Shown here one piece after another: positions 1 through 6,401 of a DNA stretch of 64,000 nt. Under the pieces are notes generated by a model that did not search any database, had not been told where the DNA came from, and saw only the letters and a list, made by a program, of their open reading frames with translations. The DNA lies in assembly GCA_901538445.1 (NCBI GenBank), contig LR594584.1:1530885-1594884 (forward strand). Direction: 5' to 3'. The position numbers and the translations under genes are program-made. This stretch comes from Gemmataceae bacterium (GTDB lineage: Bacteria; Planctomycetota; Planctomycetia; Gemmatales; Gemmataceae). Each line of letters begins with the position of its first letter. Positions within the stretch are counted from its first letter, which is position 1.

Positions 1-111
1 GTGCAACTTCTCGGCGAACCCTGAGCGCCAGCGAGGGGGTGGCTTCACAACCCAAACCACCCACTGTGAAACACTGCGTCGCCCTACTTCTCGGGTCTGC
101 CTGTGGATTTT

Positions 112-538
112 GGCGAGCGGGGGACGTAATCCCGAACCGCCGTGATCCGAATCCATCGGGTCTTGGTTCGGTGCCCTCTCCCCTTGCGGGAGAGGGTGGC
201 CGCGCTTCGCGGCCGGGTGAGGGGGCCGCGGCGAGACCCCAATAGGTGATGCCCCCTCACCCGCCGCGCGAGGACTCGCGGCACCCTCTCCCGCGGCGGG
301 GAGAGGGGAACACACGCGACGGGTACCCATCACCAGGATCCGGGATAAGTCCCCCGGTGGAGCGTGAAGAGTGGTTCAACCGGGGGACTTATACCGAGTC
401 GCGTGGATCAGTTGTCTCCGGTGGGGCAGGCATTCTTGCCTGCCTCCAACCGCCTCGGGAGGCAGGCACGAATGCCTGCCCCACCAAACAGAAGACAGAA
501 ACGAACCCACGAGAGTCGGTATTACGTCCCCCGCTCGC
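112..538. repeat. ~427-bp nested palindromic element, copy 1 (MITE-like)
   Basis: The outer arms GCGAGCGGGGGACGTAAT (113-130) and its exact reverse complement (521-538) form an 18-bp terminal inverted repeat. Inside are nested palindromes: a CCCTCTCC/GGGTGAGG unit (about 173-310), a CCCCCGGT/ACCGGGGG unit (about 350-385), and a GGTGGGGCAGGCATTC/GAATGCCTGCCCCACC hairpin (about 420-485). A second copy with the same internal order is at 10685-11106. No open frame inside looks like a transposase, so this is probably a non-autonomous element. Confidence 0.75.
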
Positions 539-701
539 CCTGACTGCCAACATCCACGGGTACACCCTGCTTCTCCCCCTGCGCCGAGCGGTTTGGGCGA
601 GGCGAGCGGGGGCCACAACACCGATTTCCGTGGGTCGCCTCTCCTCGCGGGTTTCCCCCCCCCCCACTTTCGTGTTATTGCAAACCACCCGAACCGGGTG
701 A

Positions 702-730
702 TTGGTACGAACCGCGGCGCGAGGTATAGT
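702..730 (+). promoter_or_regulatory. Putative sigma70-type promoter of the DUF1559 gene
   Basis: TTGGTA (702-707) and TATAGT (725-730) are separated by 17 bases, matching 4/6 and 5/6 of the -35 and -10 consensus. The -10 lies about 50 bases before the start codon. This is a by-eye match only. Confidence 0.4.
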
Positions 731-780
731 TCCCGGCGTTCATCTCTGCCCCGTGCCTCACCCCTCCCCGGAGGCTCTCC

Positions 781-1707
781 ATGCCGTCGAACGCCACGCG
801 GCCGCGGACAGCGTTCACGCTGATCGAGTTGCTGGTGGTGATCGCGATCATCGCGATCCTCATCGGCCTTCTGCTGCCCGCTGTCCAGAAGGTCCGCGAG
901 GCGGCCGCTCGGGCGAAGTGCCAGAACAACCTGAAGCAGCTCGGGATCGGCCTGCACTCGGCCCACGATTCCACCGGGGCGTTCTTCCCGGCCCACAACT
1001 ACGACGCCCAACTGAGCTGGCACGTCGACGTGCTGCCGTACATCGAACAGGGCGCGCTCCACGCGCAATTCAGCTTCGCGGCCGGGCCGTACTTCGCGTC
1101 CGGAAAGAACGACCCGCACGGGCTCGTCAAGGTCCCATCCTACCTCTGTCCGTCGTCGCGGATCGAGCGAATGCCGACGGCCGCCCCGCACAGTACGTAC
1201 GACCCGGACCGCGTGCCCACGAACACCGGCGAGCCCCCGTACACCGCGCACTACTACGGCGTCATGGGCCCGAAGGGGACGAACCCGGCGACCGGGTCCG
1301 CGTACCTCACCGACGCCGTCGGAACGCACGGCGGGTACGCCCGGCAGGGGGCGTTCAGGGCCACCGAGCGGACCCGGCTGACCGACGTCACCGACGGCAC
1401 GTCCGGCACCCTGCTGCTGATGGAGATCTCGTGGGGGAGCGACGCCGTCGGGACGCGGTACCGGAGCTGGGTCCGCGGGCGGACGAACACCGGCGAGCGC
1501 GACGTGACCGGGGCGAAGAACGTGGTCAACTCGATCAACACGCCGGGGGTCGCGACGTTCAACGACATCGCGGCCGGCAGCTTGCACACGGGCGGGGCGA
1601 ACTTCGCGTTCGCCGACGGGTCGGTCCGGTTCCTCCGGGACTCGATCCCGCTCGGGACGTACCGGGCGATGGCGAGCCGGGACGGCGGGGAGGTCGTGTC
1701 GGAGTGA
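781..1707 (+). CDS. DUF1559 domain protein with type IV pilin-like N-terminus
   Basis: This 308-residue protein begins with a short basic leader, then a prepilin-type methylation motif and hydrophobic helix ([20 protein letters not shown], about residues 10-29). The segment [23 protein letters not shown] follows, which is the DUF1559 (SBP_bac_10-like) signature. The C-terminal part has the usual family features: a disulphide-region motif (YLCPSS), an ITDGTS-like turn (VTDGTSGT) and a final FADGSVRFL motif. DUF1559 proteins are greatly expanded in planctomycetes and are probably processed and anchored as pseudopilin-like surface or periplasmic proteins; their molecular role is unknown. A second paralogue is at 44862. 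The gene stands alone between repeats and has its own candidate promoter. Confidence 0.9.
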   Translation: MPSNATRPRTAFTLIELLVVIAIIAILIGLLLPAVQKVREAAARAKCQNNLKQLGIGLHSAHDSTGAFFPAHNYDAQLSWHVDVLPYIEQGALHAQFSFAAGPYFASGKNDPHGLVKVPSYLCPSSRIERMPTAAPHSTYDPDRVPTNTGEPPYTAHYYGVMGPKGTNPATGSAYLTDAVGTHGGYARQGAFRATERTRLTDVTDGTSGTLLLMEISWGSDAVGTRYRSWVRGRTNTGERDVTGAKNVVNSINTPGVATFNDIAAGSLHTGGANFAFADGSVRFLRDSIPLGTYRAMASRDGGEVVSE

Positions 1708-1788
1708 TCACGGGGCGTCGCACGCCACCAGCGGCCCCGCCTCATTTCGAACCGCGGTGCTGCGAATCCGTTGCGGCCGGGTTCTCGT

Positions 1789-1922
1789 CCCTCTCCCCGT
1801 TGCGGGAGAGGGTGGCCGCGCTTCGCGGCCGGGTGAGGGGGAACGCCTCCACACCTCAACAGGCCGCCCCCCTCACCCGCCGCTCGAAGACTCGCGGCAC
1901 CCTCTCCCGCAAGGGGAGAGGG
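1789..1922. repeat. CCCTCTCC/GGGTGAGG palindromic repeat
   Basis: Two facing palindromes (CCCTCTCC...GGGAGAGGG followed by GGCCGCG...CGGCC and GGGTGAGGGG, then their inverted counterparts) fill the gap between the DUF1559 stop and the end of arsC. The same family occurs at about 173-310, 10743-10885, 54608-54740 and, inside a gene, 49024-49112. It may act as a transcription stop between the convergent genes. Confidence 0.75.
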
Positions 1923-1961
1923 TACCCGCACCCCACACGTCGCGCACCAACGCGACTGGCC

Positions 1962-2357
1962 TCACAGCGTCGCGATCAGTTCCTTCACCCTGACCTCGAT
2001 CAGGTCGCGAACGCCGCGGAACTGCTCGGGGGTCATGTCCCGCGGGTCGGGGATCTGCCAGTCCACCCGGCGCGTCGCCTTCACCAGCGGGCACTCGTCG
2101 CCGCACCCCATCGTGACCGCGACCTCGACGTCCGTGCCGTTGAAGGTGTCGAGCCCCTTCGACGTGTGGGTGGTCAGGTCGTAGCCGAGTTCCCGCATCG
2201 CTTCGATTGCCTTCGGGTTCACCCGGCCGCTCGGCCGCGACCCGGAGCTGTGCGCCTCGACCTTCCCCGCACCGTGGATGCGGGCGAACGCCTCGGCCAT
2301 CTGGCTGCGGTTGCTGTTCTCGACGCAGACGAACAGCACCTTCTTCAGCGACGACAT
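1962..2357 (-). CDS. arsC: Arsenate reductase, low-molecular-weight phosphatase type
   Basis: This 131-residue protein reduces arsenate to arsenite in the cytoplasm. It begins with the phosphatase P-loop CVENSNRS (Cys11 nucleophile, Arg17), has a Cys85-x3-Cys89 pair (GCGDEC) in the place of the resolving cysteines of thioredoxin-coupled ArsC, and keeps the conserved DPRD (Asp104). Length and motifs fit the Staphylococcus pI258 ArsC type rather than the glutaredoxin type. It is the last gene of the leftward arsR-aqpS-DUF6428-arsC cluster. No arsB or acr3 pump is present, so arsenite would leave through the neighbouring channel. Confidence 0.92.
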   Translation of the reverse strand: MSSLKKVLFVCVENSNRSQMAEAFARIHGAGKVEAHSSGSRPSGRVNPKAIEAMRELGYDLTTHTSKGLDTFNGTDVEVAVTMGCGDECPLVKATRRVDWQIPDPRDMTPEQFRGVRDLIEVRVKELIATL

Positions 2358-2387
2358 GTGAACGCTCCGGGGGCACGGGGTGAGTGG

Positions 2388-2843
2388 TCAGCAGCAGCCG
2401 GGGGCCGCGCAGCCCGCGCCGGCGGTCGCGGGGACGCCGCAGCGGTCGGGCGCAAGGCAGGCAGTGTGCTTCGTGCCGAGGTGGAACAGCACGCCCGACG
2501 GCGTCACCTCGGCGGCGGCCACGGGGTACTGCGCCACTACCCCGCTCTCGTATTCGACCTCGACGGGCACGTCGGCCGACGGCAGCAGCGGGTCGGCGAG
2601 GGCGACGATCTTCGCGAGCTTCGCCGTATCGAGCCGGTGGGCGGTGTCGGTCGCCACCCACACCTGGAGGACGCACGACGTCGCCGACCGCACGGTGCCG
2701 CCGCAGTCGATGAAATCCTTCTGCACGCGGCCGACCTCGGTGACGTGGAAGTGCTCGGGCACGAAGCTACCGTCGGGGAGCATCAGGTAGAGCGGGGCCG
2801 CCGGGTTCGCGGCGAGCACGGCACGGAAGGCGTCGAGCGTCAT
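2388..2843 (-). CDS. DUF6428 family protein with cysteine-rich tail, arsenic cluster
   Basis: This 151-residue protein resembles the DUF6428 family, small proteins often found next to ArsR regulators; the function is unknown. The N-terminal two thirds are a mixed alpha/beta domain (LMLPDGSFVPEHFHVTEVG, then an Asp-Cys-Gly-Gly turn). The C-terminus is cysteine-rich: CLAPDRCG, then AGCAAPGCC at the very end. Its start codon overlaps the stop of the aquaporin gene by four bases (ATGA), so the two are probably translationally coupled. A role in binding or handing over arsenite is an inference from the cysteines and the neighbours. Confidence 0.8.
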   Translation of the reverse strand: MTLDAFRAVLAANPAAPLYLMLPDGSFVPEHFHVTEVGRVQKDFIDCGGTVRSATSCVLQVWVATDTAHRLDTAKLAKIVALADPLLPSADVPVEVEYESGVVAQYPVAAAEVTPSGVLFHLGTKHTACLAPDRCGVPATAGAGCAAPGCC

Positions 2844-3541
2844 CGGTCAGTCTCCTTGGGTGAGGTCTTCGCGGGATCTGCGGCGGGCCCGCAGCACCCG
2901 CCGGGGCCGTGGACGACTCCGCACACGGCGACCGCGGCCAGCGCCCCGAGGACCGGTGCGGTCAGGTACACCCACAGACTGTCGAGCCGGAGCGACACCA
3001 GCGCCGGGGCCAGCGACCGCACCGGGTTCATCGACGCGCCGCTCACCGGCCCGGCGAACAGCGCCTCCAGCGCGATGACGGACCCGACCGCCACCCCCGC
3101 GAGGACGCCTTTCTCCTTCGCGCCGGTCGAGACGCTGAGGATCACGAACATCAGGATCAGCGTGAGCACGACCTCCATCGCGAACGACTGCGTCGGGCCG
3201 CCGGCCGGGAGGGTCGCGCCGAGCGTGGGACTGTCCGGGAACATGAGCCGCAGCGCGGCGCTCGCGAGCAGCGCGCCGGTGAATTGGGCGGCGACGTAGG
3301 GCACCACCCGTCGGCCCGCGAACCGCCCGGCGGCGAAGAACCCGAGCGTGACGGCCGGGTTCAGGTGGCACCCGGACACCTCGCCCAGCGCGTAGATCAT
3401 CGCGAGCACGACGAGCCCGAACGTGAGTGCGACGCCGACGTGCGTGACGGTGCCGCCGCTCGCGCTGTTGACGACGACGGCCCCGGTCCCGGCGAACACC
3501 AGGCAGAACGTGCCGAACGCCTCGGCCGCGAGCGGTCTCAT
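2840..3541 (-). CDS. aqpS: Aquaglyceroporin of the arsenic cluster (AqpS-like)
   Basis: This 233-residue MIP-family channel has six hydrophobic segments and two half-helix motifs, NPA at residues 61-63 and NPV at 172-174, the latter followed by the pore arginine Arg175. In Sinorhizobium meliloti, AqpS replaces the ArsB pump and lets arsenite made by ArsC flow out of the cell; the same gene company here supports that role. I chose the ATG at 3541 because the motif-bearing protein starts there (MRPLAAEAFGTF) and it overlaps the arsR stop in an ATGA junction. The C-terminal tail carries a CC pair (GGCCGP), which is unusual for an aquaporin. Confidence 0.9.
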   Translation of the reverse strand: MRPLAAEAFGTFCLVFAGTGAVVVNSASGGTVTHVGVALTFGLVVLAMIYALGEVSGCHLNPAVTLGFFAAGRFAGRRVVPYVAAQFTGALLASAALRLMFPDSPTLGATLPAGGPTQSFAMEVVLTLILMFVILSVSTGAKEKGVLAGVAVGSVIALEALFAGPVSGASMNPVRSLAPALVSLRLDSLWVYLTAPVLGALAAVAVCGVVHGPGGCCGPAADPAKTSPKETDR

Positions 3542-3915
3542 TCGCCGCTCCCGCAGCACGAGGCCGCACGCCCCGTCACCCCGCACGCGCCGCCGGCCTG
3601 CTCGGTCAGGCACCAGCCCTGTTCGAGCAGCCCCGACACGCACAGGTCGACGAGCCGGTAGTACACGTTGTTCCCGTCGCGGCGGGCCGAGAGGATGCCG
3701 AGGTCGGAGAGCCGCTGGAGCTGATTCGACACGGCCTGCGGGGTCATGCCGAGCGCGGCGGCGAGGTCAGTGACGCACCCCTCGCCCTGCCGCACGACGG
3801 CGTGGAGCAACCGCAGCCGGGTGTCGTTGGCGAGCACCTTGAACACGGCGGCCAGCCCGCCGGCCTGGATCGGCGTCATGAGCGGGCGGGCCGCCAGGGG
3901 CGTCGGCTTCTTCAT
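3538..3915 (-). CDS. arsR: ArsR-family metalloid-responsive repressor
   Basis: This 125-residue winged-helix repressor has the recognition region VTDLAAALGMTPQAVSNQLQ followed by the wing GILSARRDGNNVYYRL. Type-1 ArsR sensors carry CVC in helix alpha-3; only the first cysteine survives here (EGCVTDL). More cysteines sit after the wing (CVSGLLEQGWC) and in the tail (ACGVTGRAASCC), so metalloid sensing probably uses a different cysteine set. The ATG is preceded by AGGAGG six bases upstream. It is the first gene of the arsenic cluster and sits directly below a perfect 11-bp inverted repeat that overlaps its promoter. Confidence 0.93.
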   Translation of the reverse strand: MKKPTPLAARPLMTPIQAGGLAAVFKVLANDTRLRLLHAVVRQGEGCVTDLAAALGMTPQAVSNQLQRLSDLGILSARRDGNNVYYRLVDLCVSGLLEQGWCLTEQAGGACGVTGRAASCCGSGE

Positions 3916-3932
3916 CGCGGGCCTCCTCGGTC

Positions 3933-3967
3933 AACGATTACACTATCTGGTGTAATCGTTGCGTCAA
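3933..3967 (-). promoter_or_regulatory. ArsR operator and promoter
   Basis: AACGATTACAC (3933-3943) and GTGTAATCGTT (3950-3960) are perfect 11-bp arms around a 6-base spacer. On the minus strand TTGACG (3967-3962) and TGTAAT (3942-3937) form a promoter-like pair with 19 bases between them, so the palindrome covers the -10 and the spacer. Bound ArsR would block the polymerase. The site lies 18 bases upstream of the arsR start codon. Confidence 0.8.
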
Positions 3968-4031
3968 GCCCGGCACCCCGATTGCTCCGAGTCGCTCGTC
4001 GCCCACTGGAAGACACGAACCGGAGACAGCA

Positions 4032-4337
4032 ATGCCACGCGGCGACAAGTCGAAGTACACCGACAAGCAGAAGCGGCAGGCGGAGCACATCGCGAGTGGG
4101 TACGAGGACCGCGGCGTGCCGGAACCGGAGGCCGAGCGCCGGGCGTGGGCCACGGTGAACAAGGAGAGCGGGGGCGGGAAGAAGTCCGGGTCCGGCCGCG
4201 GCAAGGCGGTGAACCACGCGCCCAGCCGCAAGGGCGGGAAGGCCGGCGGCGCGGCGTCGGCCGCCCGCCCGGCAGCCGACCGGTCCGCGTCGGCCAAGAA
4301 GGCGGCCGCGACGCGCAAACGAAACGCAGCGAAGTAA
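4032..4337 (+). CDS. Small basic protein of the 'plasmid stabilization protein' type
   Basis: This 101-residue, lysine- and alanine-rich protein starts with KSKYTDKQKRQAEHIASGYE and continues AERRAWATVNKESGGGKKSG. This pattern is widespread in chromosomal bacterial proteins labelled 'plasmid stabilization protein'; the label is historical and no toxin-antitoxin role is shown. The C-terminal half is a low-complexity basic tail (AASAKKAAATRKRNAAK) typical of nucleic-acid-binding proteins. It ends back to back with the next gene, whose stop codon begins at the adjacent base. Confidence 0.75.
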   Translation: MPRGDKSKYTDKQKRQAEHIASGYEDRGVPEPEAERRAWATVNKESGGGKKSGSGRGKAVNHAPSRKGGKAGGAASAARPAADRSASAKKAAATRKRNAAK

Positions 4338-4547
4338 TCACTCCAGCTTCTCGACCCGCTCGATGGTGATGTGCGAGCCCTCGGGGATCGGGTCGCCGGG
4401 CGGGGCCGACGCCATCCACGCCGCGGTGCGGGCCGCGGCGTCGGTCTGCTGTTGCATGTCCTTTACGCCGGTCGCGTACACGACGATGTCGGCCTGGCAC
4501 GCCACGCCGTCGCCCGTCGTGCCGAACAACCGCAGGTCGAAGCGCAT
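4338..4547 (-). CDS. Small hypothetical protein
   Basis: This 69-residue protein is read from the internal ATG at 4547 (MRFDLRLFGTTGDGVACQAD). An upstream ATG in frame at 4589 would add 14 residues without family character. The C-terminal part, PEGSHITIERVEKLE, looks like a beta strand pair. I do not recognise a family. It converges with the small basic protein gene with no gap. Confidence 0.5.
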   Translation of the reverse strand: MRFDLRLFGTTGDGVACQADIVVYATGVKDMQQQTDAAARTAAWMASAPPGDPIPEGSHITIERVEKLE

Positions 4548-4681
4548 CGCACCCTCCCAGTTCCCGGACACGCCGGAGTCGCACCCCACTGATCCGCCAT
4601 TCCAGTATGCTCGGGCGGGCGGGGCTTGTCACGCGCGGCACTCGCGTTGCTGCGTTCAGGGCGGCCCAGGAGGGGGGACTC

Positions 4682-5560
4682 GTGACCGCGACCTGTTCCG
4701 TTCGGCGGCGGTGGCTCACCGGCGACGGGGTGCGGCTCCGGGCCGTCACCGCCGGCGACCCGCACGGCCCGCCCGTGGTGCTGCTCCACGGGTTCCCCGA
4801 GTTTTGGTACGGGTGGCGCCGCCAGATCGGCCCGCTCGCCGCGGCCGGGTTCCACGTCGTCGCCCTCGACCAGCGCGGGTACAACCGCAGCGACAAGCCG
4901 CCCCGCGTCGCCGGCTACGCCACCGACCGCCTCGCGGCCGACGTCGTGAAGTGCCTCGACGATCTGAACGTGTCGCGGGCGGCGGTCGTCGGGCACGACT
5001 GGGGCGGGGGCGTCGGCTGGCACGTCGCGGCCGCGCACCCCGACCGCGTGTCGAAGTTGGTGGTGCTGAACTGCCCGCACCCGGTCGCGATGCACGCCGC
5101 TCTCGAGGGGAGCTGGGCGCAGCTCGCGCGGAGCTGGTACGTGTTCGCGTTCCAGGTCCCGGGCGTGCCCGAGCGCGTTGCGGCGTGGTCGGACTTCCGG
5201 CTCCTGACGCGGCTGATGCGGCGCACGTCGCGGCCGGGCACGTTCTCGGACCGCGACCTCCGCCTCTACCGGCGGGCGTGGGCGCGGCCCGGGGCGATGA
5301 CCGCGATGGTGAACTGGTACCGGGCCGCCGCGCGGTTCGGGCCGCGGCTCCCGAGCCCCCGCGTCCGCGTGCCGACGCTCCTGCTGTGGGGGCAGCGCGA
5401 CCGGTTCCTCGGCCCCGACCTCGCCTACGCCTCGGCCAACCTGTGCGACGACGTCCGCCTCGTGCGGTTCCCCGCCGCGACACACTGGCTCCCGCACGAG
5501 GAGCCCGCGGAGGTGAACCGGCTCATCGCCGAGTTCCTTTCCGAGACTATTTCGGCGTGA
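4682..5560 (+). CDS. Alpha/beta hydrolase, epoxide hydrolase-like
   Basis: This 292-residue cytoplasmic hydrolase has the oxyanion motif HGFPEFW (residues 36-42), the DQRGYNRSDKP strand-turn, and the nucleophile elbow GHDWGG with Asp106. An acid-bearing WGQRD segment and the catalytic His268 (ATHWLPHEEP) follow. An aspartate nucleophile with a WGG elbow points to epoxide hydrolases or haloalkane dehalogenases rather than esterases. I prefer the GTG at 4682, preceded by AGGAGGGG, over the longer ATG frame from 4607, whose extra 25 residues lack domain character. The 3' end overlaps the convergent glycosyltransferase gene by 14 bases. Confidence 0.85.
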   Translation: MTATCSVRRRWLTGDGVRLRAVTAGDPHGPPVVLLHGFPEFWYGWRRQIGPLAAAGFHVVALDQRGYNRSDKPPRVAGYATDRLAADVVKCLDDLNVSRAAVVGHDWGGGVGWHVAAAHPDRVSKLVVLNCPHPVAMHAALEGSWAQLARSWYVFAFQVPGVPERVAAWSDFRLLTRLMRRTSRPGTFSDRDLRLYRRAWARPGAMTAMVNWYRAAARFGPRLPSPRVRVPTLLLWGQRDRFLGPDLAYASANLCDDVRLVRFPAATHWLPHEEPAEVNRLIAEFLSETISA

Positions 5561-6335
5561 GGTCGCCGTACGACGCGAAGATCGGGCAGTTCACGGCCCA
5601 CGGCTTGAACGCCGACCAGTAGTGGACCAGCGACACGTCGTGGTCGGCGGCCAGCCCGCGGGTGCGGGCGCGCCACCGGTCGCCGGCGCGCCACACGTCC
5701 GTCACCCCGGCGCAACTGTTCCACTCCGGGCCGACCTCCGGGTGCCGGTAGTCGTACCCGATCGAGCGGAAGTACCGGAACAGGACCGCCTGGTCGGCCC
5801 CCGGGCACGCGAACATCTGCTCCTTGGTGAACTCCGCGGCACGGGCCAGCGGGGCGACCGCGTTCTGCGCCGCGAGGATCGCGTTGAGGTCGTAGAACGC
5901 CGGGTCGGAGACGAGTTGCACGCCCGAGTTCAGGAACGGGTCGCGGTGCGTGCGGGCGTCTGCCGGGATCCACTGGTGGTCGATCCCGACCCACGGCTTG
6001 GCGTGCCGCCGCTCCCAGAGGAAAGAGAGGTCGTCGAGTACGACTGTGTCGGCGTCGAGGTAGATGAACGGGTAGTCGAGCGCGGCGAGATTGGGGAGCT
6101 TGAACCGCAGGTTGAAGTGCGGGTGGCCGACGTCGCGGGACCGGCACCGGACCACCTCCACGTCGGCGGCCCGGCGGTGCTCCGGAGCGACCTCGGGCTC
6201 GTGGTCCTCGTACAGGATGGTGACGCTCGCCGCGCCGCGGGCGATCACCGAGTCGAGGAAGATGCGGCACATCCGCCGGAGCCGCGGCTCGGGCGGGTAG
6301 TTCATGATCGTGACGACCTTCAGCCGCGTGTCCAT
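5547..6335 (-). CDS. Glycosyltransferase, GT8/glycogenin-like
   Basis: This 262-residue protein is probably a nucleotide-sugar-dependent glycosyltransferase. An N-terminal Rossmann-type region precedes the metal-binding motif YLDADTVV (Asp94, Asp96). Further GT-A features follow: the LNSGVQL acceptor-side motif and a terminal HYWSAFKPW segment resembling the GT8 HxxGxxKPW motif. The start MDTRLKVVTIMNYP was chosen over an upstream ATG at 6389 because the fold begins there. There is no signal peptide. The acceptor cannot be predicted, and neighbouring genes give no pathway. Confidence 0.75.
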   Translation of the reverse strand: MDTRLKVVTIMNYPPEPRLRRMCRIFLDSVIARGAASVTILYEDHEPEVAPEHRRAADVEVVRCRSRDVGHPHFNLRFKLPNLAALDYPFIYLDADTVVLDDLSFLWERRHAKPWVGIDHQWIPADARTHRDPFLNSGVQLVSDPAFYDLNAILAAQNAVAPLARAAEFTKEQMFACPGADQAVLFRYFRSIGYDYRHPEVGPEWNSCAGVTDVWRAGDRWRARTRGLAADHDVSLVHYWSAFKPWAVNCPIFASYGDLTPK

Positions 6336-6401
6336 CACCGCCCCGTGCGGACGCGGCGGGCACGAGCGCCCGCCCCACGGGTTCAGCATAGCGGCCTGGG
6401 G

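Larger units (their letters stand above)
1..780. other. Gene-free, repeat-filled left edge
   Basis: No convincing protein gene lies here. Short open frames exist on both strands, but they are read through palindromic repeat sequence and have no recognisable domain. Positions 112-538 are a large inverted-repeat element annotated separately. Positions 539-700 are a C-rich leftover, and 702-730 hold the likely promoter of the following DUF1559 gene. The first ~110 bases could be the tail of an upstream transcription unit, but this cannot be decided from the window. Confidence 0.6.

Noticed and set aside
4032-4337. True plasmid maintenance function for the 'plasmid stabilization' type protein
   Set aside because: The name is inherited annotation; the region is chromosomal housekeeping sequence with no replication or partition genes.
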